Shown: positions 1-11,358 of the stretch, in pieces
How positions within the stretch are numbered: position 1 is the stretch's first letter
Layout: each line of letters starts with the position of its first letter
Assembly: GCA_021521415.1 (NCBI GenBank)
Contig: JAIQDT010002857.1
Coordinates: forward strand, 186,001 to 250,000
Length of the DNA stretch: 64,000 nucleotides
Direction: 5' to 3'
From: Bidens hawaiensis
Lineage: Eukaryota > Streptophyta > Magnoliopsida > Asterales > Asteraceae
The notes under the pieces: model-generated
What the model saw: the letters and a program-made list of their open reading frames with translations, nothing else
Told to the model about the DNA's origin: nothing
Databases searched by the model: none
Made by a program: the position numbers and the translations under genes

Positions 1-1774
1 GCACGGGCACGTGCAATGAGCATAATGTAACGTTTTGATGGTGCACTTTGCACTTATGGATACCAAGCTATGATTTTTTCGCACTACGTGAAGAAACAAT
101 TCTGCATGCGTGACACGTGGCAAGACACCAGATGACTCAGCAAAATTAGGACGCTTCGCGCAACGCGAACGACTGAACCGTTTGTCCTTGCTACCCGAAG
201 GAACCCAAAATCAGCTATAAATAGGATGGGTCATGGCACTTCCCATCTCACACCGACACTATTTTTCACGCACGTGTAGTCTCGGGAAGCGTTCTGCATC
301 TCTCAGAACGTGCCAAGCCCCGAAGTTTTGACGGGTTCTACTCTAGAACGCGATAGAGAGTAGAAGTGCTGCTCGATCAATCTTAGGCGTCAAACTCTGA
401 ATACCCGTGTGAGGTAGGGGTTCCGCTTAAGTATTATATTATTATTATTATTATTATTACTACTTAGACCATAGTTGGGGGTATAGCCCGAACGTTGTTC
501 ACAGTTAATAATAATTTAACTTTTTATAAGCAAAGGTTATAGTCAAATTATTGTTTCTTCATGATTAAGAAACGTAAGCATTCACACACAAAGATTATAG
601 TTAAAATAATATTTCTTTATGATTAAGAAATATAATATTCATTTACAAAGGTTATAGTTAAAGTATTGTTTCTTCTTGAAGTAGAAATTAAACCCTATAT
701 AGATGTTTCTTTCTGAAGAAGAAGAAGCGTAGCATATGATTGTTAAATAAACAAAGGGACTAAAGGTTCAAATGTTTTATATAAACAAATGATTTGTCAA
801 GGTTAAAAGATATACAAAACAGACTATGGGTCTAAAGCTAGATCGTTGATCTAGATATTTATACAAAGGTTATTCTCGTACTATAGGTCCGAGATAACAA
901 TCAATCAATCAAAAATCAGAAGCAGTGGTCAGTAACAGAAAATGATCATAAACAGGAATTAGTATGAAAAACAGATTACAAACAGAAAAGGTGAATAGGC
1001 CCTAGACTTTTGCAAACTCTTTTAGAGTCAGACTGTTTGTATAGGATCTATGAATCCTTAAAACCCTGTGTAACAATAATAAGAAATGGGCATACTCTGG
1101 TTAAAAGTAAACATGTGTCTGGATTCATTCATACATGATGACTCGGAGTTCCCCAACGCCATGCATATCATCAAACATGCCTCTGGAAGTCTACGGATGT
1201 TCAGAGAATGATATTGTGTATATGTTTTAATTGTACATGTACTTAAGGTAATTTTGTCCCAATTGAGTTGGGTGCATAATGAGTAGTCACGAAGGTATTA
1301 TTATTGATTTGACAATGGTATTGAAAAGATTTTACAACAGAGTCAGCGACATTCACCAACTATGTGCTGACGTACCCCCCCCCCCCCCTATTTCAGGGAA
1401 ACAGAAAAAGGTTAGAACAGACAAGCAAGACAGATTAGAAGATTGGAGATATAGTCATTAGACGTTATCTGATGGCTCAGATATTTTATTTAGAATATTG
1501 TAAAGAATCATATTTTCAAAAGATAGGTATTTGAAATATTAAACGGTTATTCAAATCCCGAGTTTTCAATACAATAATATTTTATTCAAAAGACTTCCGC
1601 TCATATTTTGTCAAACTTGATTTATAACATTAATTGGGTATTTTAACCCAACATTTTTATAAAAGAATATTATTTTAAAGACTTCCGCTAAAGCAAACCC
1701 ACAACTCAAATATATTTACAAAACAGATACCAACAATTGGGTGTTACACCTAGGCCCTAAGTCGGGGTGTGACA
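1..1774 (+). repeat. Probable LTR (3' part), retrotransposon
   Basis: The stretch ends in GTCGGGGTGTGACA, a terminus style common for plant Ty3/gypsy LTRs. A promoter-like block sits near its start: a TATA motif (CTATAAATAGG, about 215-225) followed by a GC-richer transcribed-looking segment and an ATT microsatellite (about 425-460). No primer-binding site follows the terminus, so this is more likely a solo or 3' LTR. The 5' end lies outside the window, so a target-site duplication cannot be tested. Short reading frames inside, such as the one at 1279-1461, look accidental. Confidence 0.45.
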
Positions 1775-1794
1775 AATTAGCCAAGCACATAAAA

Positions 1795-1950
1795 CTTACA
1801 AAAACCAAAGGACAACAACCGTACCCGGTAAATCCCATAAATAGCAAAAGCTATTGGCAGGGTTTGAGAAGGGTGTGATGTAGGCAGACATTATCTCTAT
1901 CCATGTGAATAGAGAGACTGCTTTCAAAGATACCCTCGGCTCCAAAACTA
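1795..1950 (-). repeat. SINE-like fragment (resembles Au-SINE)
   Basis: Read on the minus strand, this runs from a GAGCCGAGGGTATC block through CTGCCTACATCACACCCTTC to GGGATTTACCGGGTACGG and a TTG-rich end. That order and wording resemble the widespread plant Au-like SINE family as I remember it. It is degenerate, and the A and B boxes were not verified. It might instead be another short dispersed repeat. Confidence 0.4.
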
Positions 1951-2194
1951 ATATAACCAAACAATAAACATAAGCTTACAGTTTAGCTTAATGGTTTACT
2001 TAAAAAACTAACTTTCGATTTGGTTTTCGTTTTTATAATTACAACAAAAGCCTAACCCAAATTATATGCTTTCATTTTCATCTTTGATTATAAATAATGC
2101 ATATTACTTCGTGCACGGTTAACATGCTACTTTAAAAAAGCTAACACCCACTCTGTAACTGACACAGAAACAACTGGTGAGCTGAATTGGAACC

Positions 2195-2906
2195 ATGGCG
2201 GAGGTAAACAACAGCGACAACAAGACATGGTATCGCACATCATGCAATCAGTGCAAGTTTAAAACATACAAAACAGAGGTTGATATCTGACAAAGGCAAG
2301 CAAATCGGAAGACAAAAGATCTCTACGAGTGTGATGATCATGTAATCATTACTGGCATCAGACTAAGGTAAAAGTGAAAAAAAAAACATACAACAGTGAA
2401 CACTAATCGCTTTAAACTTTATAAATCTTTGCACAACTTTATAACGCGTTCTCTACATAAAGGTATTGCGTATCAACAACAATAGAAGATGCATCTGGAG
2501 AATCCATTGAGTGAATGGGTGAAAGTTGTGAACCTTGTCGAAAAAACAAGGATATGCTGATCTTGCAACTTCTCCTGAACCTATTTTCAACAGATTAGGG
2601 GGCTCCAAAAAAAATCGTCAACGCCGAGACGAAAACGGACTACCAAATACTGCGGGCATAACAAAGGCTCCAACCACCTCACTCAACATCGAACAACCTG
2701 TTAAACAACTAAAACATCGTGACGAAAACAGACTACCAAACACCGTTGTCGTTACCCACATTACAGAGGCTCCAACCACTTCACTCAACATTGAACAGCC
2801 TGTTAAAAAACTATTGTCAACATCACCCGCAAAAGAATTAAACAAAAGGCCCCAAAGGGACAATACAAGTAAGCACGCTCACAAACCACAATTTAGCAAA
2901 CATTAA
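2195..2906 (+). pseudogene. Decayed RPA1-like (OB-fold) protein fragment
   Basis: Short conceptual peptides match the C-terminal OB-fold/zinc-ribbon region of replication protein A large-subunit-like proteins. There is KTWYRTSCNQCKFK (about 2219-2260) with a CxxC pair, then a second half YECDDH (about 2327-2345), then RYCVSTTIEDASGES (about 2464-2508). A stop follows the first block, and frame changes separate the others, so it cannot encode the domain intact. The open tail (to 2906) carries two imperfect repeats of about 35 residues sharing DENxLPNT and APTTSLNIEQPVK. Such RPA-like genes occur as dispersed multicopy genes in plants and are sometimes carried by Helitrons; that link is inference here. 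Confidence 0.45.
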
Positions 2907-2910
2907 GTAA

Positions 2911-3840
2911 TTCAAAGTACAATGTAAATTTTTAATACCATTTTGTTTTATCTGAATCTTTCGCTTTATTGTCAGTCATGCAGAAGATGAAGCACCTCCT
3001 AGAAATGAGGCTAGGCACTGATCCAACCTCACAACAGTAACTTTTTTTTTGGGTAACTCAAGAAAAACCCGAACAATAAAGGTGCACGTAACAGAATCTA
3101 AAACTCATAACAGTGCCTGGCAGCTAAAACGCCTGAGTTACTAGGGAGCATGATCCAACAACACAATCCGAACTGACATTGTGCTGCAATTTGCTATAAC
3201 AAAACCTTTTGCAGCCAACATCAGCAGAGACGTAGCAGCAGCAAACATAACCAACAAATGAAGACATAAAATTTTCAACAAAATAGCAGTTGAAGGCATG
3301 TAAAACAGCTACTCTACTAGGAGCATAACAAAATGTCGGGATTCAAATAATCTCAAATTCCCCTACAACTATGGAAACTGTTTCTATAATCAAGCATCCA
3401 ACCTTATGTATCCCACATATAACTCTCTTAGTTGCTTATGTCTTTTATGTCTCCCGCAAATGTGCATGCATTCAGAAAAGAAAACACATCTGCCCGACAC
3501 AATGCCCCGGGTTAAAATCTAGTTGAAAATATTATAGACTTTACAAATATTCTATACCATTTCCGATCCAAATTCCTTTAAAAATGTTTTGCGAGCTAAA
3601 CGTGACATCAGAGTTTTCTTTTTCAAATAAGAGAATACACATAAACTCTGTAGAGATAAAGAATAGAAAGCAAACTGAAGGCAAAAGTAAATGGAAGTCT
3701 AAAATCCACCATCGTCCAGCCGATGTCAATGTCAGCAGTGGTTAGATAACAAGATAGAAGCAATAACACAGGTTGAGATGGATGTAGGTTAAAAAAAGGA
3801 AACCTAAATTGTAGACATTTGTAACATGTAAGCTTTCCAA
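2911..3840. other. Intergenic, no gene recognised
   Basis: AT-rich sequence without a convincing reading frame, RNA gene or repeat boundary. A short T-run occurs near 3043-3051. Small open frames on the minus strand around 3541-3729 have no recognisable domain. Confidence 0.5.
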
Positions 3841-3844
3841 ACTG

Positions 3845-4975
3845 CTCACTGCTCGAACTGATCGCCGCTCACTCGGAAATTGCTTTGAAAATGCTGGCTT
3901 GTTTTATAGCTTGATTATTACCAGCCGCTCTGCTTGGTTTGGTATGTAAACGATCCAAGCAACGAGCAAAGGTTCGATTGGTTCAGTTTGGCTCAAATAT
4001 TTTTAATTTTTTTTATATATAATTATATATGAAAAGATATATAATCTGCTTGTATAATTATAGTTATTTTTAATTATTGAATATCTTTAATTACCTTATA
4101 TAACTAATAAGTAAACAATAATTGGTATTAAGGGTCTATTCGTTTCAAGGATTTGTAAGGAATTCTAAGGAATGAGATTTTAAATCCCATGAATTGATAT
4201 GTTCGTTTTATTAAATGAAAGAATAAGAATGGAAACTAAATCCCATCAAATCCCACATTTCATAGGATTTTAAAATCCCACCTATTTGAAAGGATTGTTA
4301 AGGATTTTCTTATTAACAATAAAAACCCCTTCAAAAAAAAATCAAAAAAATTAATAAAAAATCATAACTCAAAATATAAATCAAAAACGAAAAATGTAAA
4401 AAAACTAAAATGTTTCTGGCTTTGCCCTCGTTCAAAAAAAAACCGAGAATGAAGAAGATTCCAATTCCAACACATATTAACCAACCAAACACATGATAGG
4501 GATTCTCAAACATTCAATTCAAATTCCAATTCCTATTCCAATTCCAAATCCTTTAAAAAAATTCGTGAAGCGAACGCGCTGTTTAATTATTCAAGATAAG
4601 TATAAAAACAAACTATATATTTATGCATATATAATTATATAAATTATTATTAATTGTTTCATATATATTATATTCAACTTCAAACTTCAATTTTATAAAA
4701 AATTGCAAACAACTACTAGTTTTTTTGAAAAACTACTAATTTTTTTTCATGTACATTATATTTAACTACAAACTTGTTTCTTATAATAAAAAGGTAAAAA
4801 AGTAATGCTCAGAAACTCGTTCGATATCGCTCGAAAAATGCTCGGAAAATGCTAGCTTGATTTTGGCTCGGTTAGATTTTGAGCCGATCGCCTCGATTCG
4901 ATATGTAAACGAGTCAAGCAGCGAGCAAGTATTCGCTAGGTTTAACTTGGCTTGTGAATAGCCCTAGTAATATAC
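3845..4975. repeat. Degenerate dispersed repeat split by a MITE
   Basis: Two related blocks rich in GCTCG/GAGC motifs, about 3850-3990 and 4805-4970, share phrases such as AATGCT(G/A)GCTTG and TATGTAAACGA. They read as the two ends of one decayed element with an AT-rich middle. That middle contains the Harbinger-like insertion described separately. No clear target-site duplication was found. Confidence 0.35.
4132..4583. mobile_element. Harbinger-like MITE
   Basis: Imperfect inverted ends (GGGTCTATTCGTTTCA... and the complement of ...TGAAGCGAACGCGCTGTT) enclose a 452 bp non-coding segment rich in 'aattcc/ggaatt' and 'aaatccca' phrases. It is flanked by TAA on both sides (4129-4131 and 4584-4586), as expected for a PIF/Harbinger 3 bp target duplication. 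There is no transposase reading frame, so it is non-autonomous. Confidence 0.5.
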
Positions 4976-4984
4976 ATAGATTAG

Positions 4985-5229
4985 TGGATGTCAATTGGGC
5001 CGGGCCATGTCTATTGAAACCCACAAATGAAGTAAAGCCCATGAAAGTTGGAACTACATTGCTATCAAACAACCAAATGTCCACTACAAAACGTTGTAGA
5101 ATTATCGGTATGGGTTATGAAATATAGCTTTCGCTAGGTTCGGTTTGTACGGTTTTATGGTGAGTCAAACCGCTAGGGAATAGTATTTTATCGTTATGAA
5201 CCAAAATCAAATTGTTAAAATTCATAATA
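4985..5229. repeat. Dispersed repeat, copy 1
   Basis: This block shares long phrases with 50655-50820, including GGGCCATGTCTATTGAAA, CCCACAAATGAAGTAAAG and a GGGAATAGTATTTTATC stretch. Copy 1 ends abruptly at the Helitron 3' terminus at 5230, while copy 2 continues. This gives a paralogous empty site for that insertion. Confidence 0.5.
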
Positions 5230-6511
5230 CTAGTTTTAAAGCCCGTGTTACACACGGGATAATTCAAATTATAAAATTAGAAGTAAAGCAAATAATTGCA
5301 TAGCGTATATGAAGAAAAATGTATTACATCTATGCTTGTATCTATACAATGTGTACATAAATTGATTTTATTTATATAACAAAATGATTCTTTTAAACGA
5401 ACTTAATAAAAAAATGTCCGTGCAAAAACTTACCCAAGAATGCTTCTTTCTATTGAAAAATTCATTCTCGGTGTCATATATGTATAACTGAAAGAATTTT
5501 GGTTATGAACCAATTTCAGAAATAAGACTTCTCAAACGATAGTAGTTATAACCACTCAGCCAAAATACAAAAGGAGCGTTATCTTTATTGATATATTTAT
5601 CAATTTACCACCCGTCAAAGGAAAGTTGAACATTAAATTGTAACAATGGATGTTCTTCAAAAACTATATTTTTCTGAGCTACACCATGAAAAAGATTTTG
5701 ATAAGTTTTAGAGGGCTTCTCGATTTTGTCATAATAACAACATAAAAAATAACATGTTAACCCATTCAATTTTGTGATTATTTTGTTTTATTTAAGCATA
5801 GTTTTGCATGACATGCTTCCCATACAACGTTCTGATCACCATTGAAGGAAAAATTAATGTTTACATAAACATTTCAAATTTGATAAAAGTTAAGCATTGA
5901 TAGACATACGGGTGACATGTCGAAAGTGTTTGCAATCTTTTCTTAAATTTTAATAGTTAAGAGAAAAATAGTCAGTTTTCCAAATCCTGAACCCTTTGAT
6001 TATTTCAAAAAATGCACTTAAAAATAAATTTGAAACCCGAATCATGTTTAAAATTCTAACTTTCATACTTTTGACATTTTAAAGTCGACACTTTGAACCT
6101 ATAATAAATTTGACGATAAATCTATTTTCATTCTCAAACTTTTAAAAATACTCAAAATTTTCATTTTTGACTCATAACAAATTTTGACCCAAATGTAGTT
6201 AACTTGTACCAAACAATCTATTTACCAACTTTTTAAATTCCCCAAAAAACCCGAAACAATTTTCATTTGAGAAACATGATTTCTTGTTGATTTTTTGAAA
6301 TTCAACAAGTATTTTGAAATATATAGTAAAATATGTTAATATTTATATTTATAAAAATATATGGATATTAAATAAATATAGTGTAAAAGGAAAGTAAATA
6401 ATTATTGATTTATTACATGTATTAGGTATATTAGTTTTGGAGGGAAAAAATTGTGAAACTTAACCAAAACATGACAAGTGTCTACATTTATTTTACTTTA
6501 TTATAATAGGT

Positions 6512-6514
<3 letters not shown>
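5230..6514 (-). mobile_element. Non-autonomous Helitron (1.29 kb)
   Basis: On the minus strand it begins TCTACCTATTATAATAAAG (5' TC terminus at 6514). It ends with a hairpin (CCCGTGT...ACACGGG, plus-strand 5242-5258) about ten bases before a terminal CTAG at 5230. The preceding base is A and the following base T on that strand, the AT insertion signature of Helitrons. There is no RepHel reading frame. Its body is a near-full-length homologue of the plus-strand element at 38107-39406, so the two define a family. Confidence 0.8.

Positions 6515-6554
<40 letters not shown>
6515..6554. repeat. TA microsatellite
   Basis: A run of about 20 TA dinucleotides between the Helitron 5' end and the Pack-MULE element. 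Confidence 0.9.
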
Positions 6555-6556
<2 letters not shown>

Positions 6557-6570
6557 TATGTTAAAATAAA

Positions 6571-7664
6571 GGACTATTGGTTTTTATTGGTCCTAAGTAT
6601 TTCATTTTTGCCGGCGCTGGTCCCAACTATCACTTTAACTGCCAACGGTCCCAACTTTCACACATGTATCTGCCACCAGTCCACGACTAACCGAGTACTA
6701 ACTCCGTTATGTTTTAACTGACGTGTCCATCCTACGTGTTAAAAAACGTTGACGTGGCTGCCTGCGTGTATATTAATAACAAAAACCCTTCTCCTCCTGT
6801 ATATTAATAACAAAAATATTATAAATCATGAAACTCGTCGCAAAAATAAACCCTAAGAACCTATTCAGATCAAAGAAACGAACCTCCATTTCCAGATCCG
6901 ATACGTCGTCGTTCCACTCCTCCAACTCATCACTCGCCACGTCATCCACCTCACCAGAATCATCTCACCGTAATCCAAAATCCACCGGCATCACCACTCC
7001 GACGAGCGTCCTACCACCACACGACGAACTAATCCAAGCCTTCAACCTACTCGACACCGACGGCGACGGAAGAATAACCAGATCGGAGCTAGAATCCTTA
7101 CTAAACCGGATCGGAGGATCCGAACCGATTCCGGCTGAGGAGTTAAAGCTAATGATCGACGAGATCGATACCGACGGCGACGGAAGCATAAGCTTGACGG
7201 AGTTTGGAGTGATCGGTGCGGCGTTTGGTCCGGCGGCGCGTTAGGAGGAGATAAGAGGCGCGTTTGAGGTGTTTGATACGGACCGTGACGGGATGATAAC
7301 GGCGGAGGAGTTGTTTGCGGTGTTTGAGATGATTGTTGGTGAGGGACGGTGCACGTTAGAGGAGTGTAGGCGTATGATAAGTGAGGTGGATAAGAAACGA
7401 GGTTGGGTTCGTGTGCTTCGAGGACTTTGCGAGAATATACAGGGAAGGGTTTTTGTTATTCATATACACGCAGGCAGCCACGTCAACGTTTTTTAACACG
7501 TAGGATGGACACGTCAGCTAAAACATAACGGAGTTAGTACTCGGTTAGTCGTTGACTGGTGGCAGACACATGTGTGAAAGTTGGGACCGTTGGCAGTTAA
7601 AGTGATAGTTGGGACCAGCGCCGGCAAAAATGAAATACTTGGGACCAATAAAAACCAATAGTCC
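6571..7664 (+). mobile_element. Pack-MULE-type element carrying a CML gene
   Basis: Two inverted repeats of 220 bp (6571-6790 and 7445-7664) match with only about five mismatches by eye. They start GGACTATTGGTTTTTATTGG. The element is flanked by a perfect 9 bp direct repeat, TAAAATAAA (6562-6570 and 7665-7673). Long TIRs plus a 9 bp target duplication are the hallmark of Mutator-like elements. No transposase is present. The 654 bp interior is almost entirely a captured calmodulin-like coding sequence, which is the definition of a Pack-MULE. Confidence 0.85.
6828..7444 (+). pseudogene. Captured calmodulin-like protein, CML35/36-type
   Basis: The frame opens with ATG at 6828 and a Ser/Thr-rich N-terminus of about 65 residues, then EF-hand loop 1 (DTDGDGRITRSE, residues 76-87) and loop 2 (DTDGDGSISLTE, 114-125). 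A TAG stop at 7242-7244 interrupts after residue 138. The same frame then continues with EF-hand 3 (DTDRDGMITAEE) and a GEGRCTLEECRRMIS block. A frameshift near 7390 moves the fourth EF-hand tail (GFVCFEDFAR) to another frame. Order, spacing and the 'ERCTLEECRRMI' phrase match plant CML35/36 calcium sensors of about 200 residues. It lies wholly between the two TIRs, so nearly the entire intronless CDS was captured. With one stop and one frameshift, a full-length product is not possible; a 138-residue two-EF-hand product is conceivable. Confidence 0.85.
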
Positions 7665-7979
7665 TAAAATAAAAACCCACTTGAGTTGTGAAAACTCTAG
7701 AAACTCATTCTTAACTACATGTTTTTAATTAAAGATTAAATCTTGTGGTCCACAATTAAAGTTAATAAAAAATGTTAACATAAATATAACTTTTTCTCTC
7801 TCCTAAAAATATATAAAAAAATTAGTAAAAAAATGTTAAAAAATAGCAAAACAATTTTTTTTAATGTTTCGATGTTTTGTATTAAATGTTACAACATATA
7901 TTACATGTAACAAAAAAAACGATGTTACATAGGGTTTTCGCGGGTTTTCACAACTCAAGTGGGTTTTCATTCTATACTT

Positions 7980-7983
<4 letters not shown>

Positions 7984-8042
<59 letters not shown>

Positions 8043-8079
8043 GTATGTACGTATGTACGTACGTATGTATGTATGTATA
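7984..8079. repeat. TA / TATG compound microsatellite
   Basis: About 28 TA units, followed by alternating ACGTATGT and GTAT units up to 8079. The tail supplies the 9 bp target site of the next element. Confidence 0.9.
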
Positions 8080-9431
8080 GGGGATGGATCATGCGAGAAG
8101 TTAAGTTACAGCGAGAAGTCAATCTGGACCACCCATTTAATTTTCAATCTTACATAATTAAAATTATATGAAAAGGATATGAAAGTAATATAAATTTATT
8201 CTCTCTCCAATTAATATATATAATTAAACCACATGAGTTACATTTTCTAATTAATATAATCAAAATAACTAAAATAATTAAAAAATCAATAAATTCATAA
8301 AACAATAAATTTATCTTTATAATTTTTTAGCCTATATCTTGAGTTCATCCTACACAACTATAATTTTTTTTTACACCCCTTCAAATGTTTCCTACATATC
8401 TTTAATATTTTTCATACACGTCTTAATTTTTTTCCTACTCATTTTCAATTATCTTCATACGTATGTTTTTCGTCCTACACATCTTCTTATGTTTCCTACG
8501 CATATTTAATTTATTCATACGCATCTTTAATTTCTTTCTACACATCTTTAATTTTCTCATACACATATTAATTTTTTTCCCTACACATCTTTAATTTTCT
8601 TATGCACAACATATTTTTTTTCCTACACATCTGCATTTGTCGTACACTATTTTTTTCTTCCTACACATCTTCAATTTTTTTCTACGCATATTTAATTTCT
8701 TCTTACACCGCTTCAATTTTTTCCTACACATATTTAATTTTCTCATACACATCTTTAATTTATTTTTATCCCTACGCATCTTTAATTTTCTTATGCACAA
8801 GATATTTTTTTTCCTACACATCTACATTCCTCGTACACTTTTTTTTTCTTCCTAGACATCTTCAATTTTTTCGTACGCATATTTAATTTCTTCCTACACA
8901 GCTTCAAATTTTTCCTACACATCTTTAATTTTCTCATACACATCTTAATTTTTTTCCTTACACATCTTTAATTTTCTCATACACATCTTATTTTTTTTTC
9001 CTACACATTTTCAATTTATTCGTACATAGTTTTTTTCCATCTTACACATCTTCAAACTATTTTTATTTTTTTTACAAATGAGTAATCAAAGATGAAGATA
9101 CTATTTTGCTTAAATCTTATAAATTAAAAACTCTTTATTGATGAAAAAAGAACAATTAAATCTTACACTAACATATAATGAAATAAATAAATTGTAACTT
9201 ACAAATCATAAATTAGTGATATTTATGCTTTGAGCTTCTACTTAGGGATAGATAAAATAAATTAAATGATGAATTATTTTATTACCTAAACTACCCTTTT
9301 CTTATTTATTTTAATGTCTTTTAAATTTTATTAATTACAATAAATGCAATAATGTTTCAACCATTGATTAATATCTAATGGTTGAGATCACTTCTCGTCA
9401 TAAGAATTACTTCTGAAATGAACCTAATCCT
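8080..9431. mobile_element. MULE-like non-autonomous element with minisatellite core
   Basis: The ends are imperfect inverted repeats. The left end is GGGGATGGATCATGCGAGAAG and the complement of the right end is AGGATTAGGTTCATTTCAGAAG. Each has further GAGAAGT...ACC similarity inside. GTATGTATA flanks both sides (8071-8079 and 9432-9440), but because it matches the adjacent microsatellite this evidence is weaker than usual. No transposase frame is visible. The interior is dominated by the tandem array at about 8345-9060. Confidence 0.55.
8345..9060. repeat. Degenerate minisatellite (CTACACATCTTYAATTTT)
   Basis: Around two dozen imperfect units of roughly 25-35 bp built on 'cctacacatctttaatttt' with 'ctcatacacatc' variants. 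The overlapping open frames on both strands here are by-products of the repeat and are not genes. Confidence 0.75.
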
Positions 9432-9465
9432 GTATGTATATATATATAAATAACATTTAGCAAGC

Positions 9466-9507
9466 TTGGTGCCGCTAAGTGCCTATTGGGCCACTTGGCG
9501 GCACCAA
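9466..9507. other. Strong hairpin
   Basis: TTGGTGCCGCTAAGTG (9466-9481) pairs with CACTTGGCGGCACCAA (9492-9507) with one mismatch around a 10-base loop. It sits at the boundary between the MULE-like element and the following tandem repeat, and may be a terminus of that repeat. Confidence 0.6.
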
Positions 9508-9619
9508 ATTAGTTTTTGGCATTATGTTTTTTTTTGTTTTATTCCGGTACCGTCATGAACATAGCGTAAACCAACCGAATACGCGTAGACTCACAACCGC
9601 AACACTTGAGTTTTATCAA

Positions 9620-10290
9620 TGCCTGGTTTTACCAATCGACACCACCCCATTGGTCCACCTCAAATTTTTATATTTTTTTTCGTTTTTATTTCCGGAAGTG
9701 TAACGAAAGTAACCGAAAACGACGTCCGAACTCGTGTCGAGTTAGCGTCTCAATGTCCGGGACCGACACTTTGCTAATTTTACCACCGCGCGGGCTTACC
9801 GACTAAATAAACGTGGAATAATTAAATTTTTTATATGCTAATTTGACGAATTTAGTTTTTGGTTTTAACGTTCACCTCAAATTTTTATTTTTATTTTTTT
9901 CATTTTAGATCCGGAAGTGTAACGAAAGTAACCGAAAACGACGTCCAAACTCGTGTCGAGTTAGCGTCTCAATGTCCGGGACCGACAACACTTTGCTTTT
10001 ACCACCGCGCAGGCTTACCGACTAAATAAAGGTTGAATAATTAAATGTTTTTATATGCTAATTTGACAGCGTTAGTTTTTGGGTTTTCATGTGCAGGCTT
10101 TACCAACGGTGTCTATACTATAATGAGCGTAACCGATAATGTCCGAATTCGCGCCGAATTCAAGTAACCCAAACCGATGACATTGCGTCGATCTACCGCC
10201 TCAACACCCGTGACTGACAACGTTAGGGCTTATAACCATCGGGTTCTTATCGACCTACCCGACGCAATGCACCGGTAAAACACTCATATA
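9620..10290. repeat. Tandem repeat, period about 219 bp
   Basis: Two strong copies share TCCGGAAGTGTAACGAAAG..., starting at 9691 and 9910. Each contains 'ccgaaaacgacgtcc' and 'accgcgc(g/a)ggcttaccgac'. A third, diverged unit follows (about 10088-10290). Related phrases (AAGTAACCGAAACCGAC, ACCGACAACGCTTGGGTAAAACACT) recur at about 27060-27275, so this is a dispersed family. Small open frames in it have no domain. Confidence 0.6.
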
Positions 10291-11355
10291 TAAATAGTTT
10301 TAAATAAACGACCACAAGGAGGTTGTTAATGTCATATACTAACAGTTAGCAACTAAGACAATTTATAAAAACCGGATTTTACATAAAAATGAACTAGTAT
10401 ATAGTCTGAGTAATACGCGGGTGGTTAAAAAAATACAACAAAACAATTAAATTTAATAATATATATAATAACATACCTTATGGATTCATAAGATATATAT
10501 AATGACAATTAAAGTTTTATAATTCATAAATATCTAAAAACCTCAATATTTAAAGTTATATTTGTAGCTTTGTAAGTAATTCTCTAAATGGTAATAGTAT
10601 TAGTTGACATCCTAGTTAAATACTCTAGTTGAATGATATATGGAAAAATAATTTTGTTTTGATAGTATAGGTAGATAGTTGTAACGCACAACGATGCATT
10701 AAGTTACGCATGTCTAGGCATAAACGAACTGCGTAATTATAATGGCGCATCCTATATCATTACAATGGTGTATCTGAAAACTATTTTTATTTAACGGACA
10801 CATATAAACTAGTATTAAATTACATGTGCCGTTGTCTTGGATACTTAGCATGCAAGATACAACCTTTCTGATAGATTAATGTATGCTTTGAAGAACAGTA
10901 GAAAAATGAATATGAATATTATCAAGAGAATCATTTTTTTATGGTTATAAAATAACAACATATAGATTATACTTCTATATTTACAACGTTAGCAACATAT
11001 TAAATGTGTCGTGTACTATTACAATCTTTGTATTATACTTTTTTGAACGATGATTTTTTGTCAGATATTTGAACTCAAGACTTCTCAACCCTTTTTCAAC
11101 TCTTTAGCGTTTTAAATGCTAAAATGTTTTGCCTTTACAAATGGACCACCAACTTCATTGGTTGCTTGCTTTATCGTATTTAATCACACATATATGTTTT
11201 TCACCGAAAGTAATATATCAAGAGTGCCCAACTCGGGCATAAATAAGATATAAATGATCTATGAACTTGGATGTAATTGAAAGTATTAAAAGAGATAACT
11301 GATTCCTTTAGATGTCTGAATTTTGAGACTTAAGAATACAATAGGAACACTAGAC
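10291..11355. other. Intergenic, no gene recognised
   Basis: AT-rich. A stretch around 10310-10410 resembles 50825-50945 and is probably part of a dispersed repeat. Nothing else is recognised. Confidence 0.45.
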
Positions 11356-11358
11356 TAA

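Noticed and set aside
8600..8886. Overlapping Phe/Tyr/Ser-rich and Lys/Met-rich frames
   Set aside because: By-products of the CTACACATCTTTAATTTT minisatellite.
8345..9060. CRISPR-like array
   Set aside because: Units are contiguous and degenerate, without constant repeats and unique spacers, and the host is a plant nucleus.
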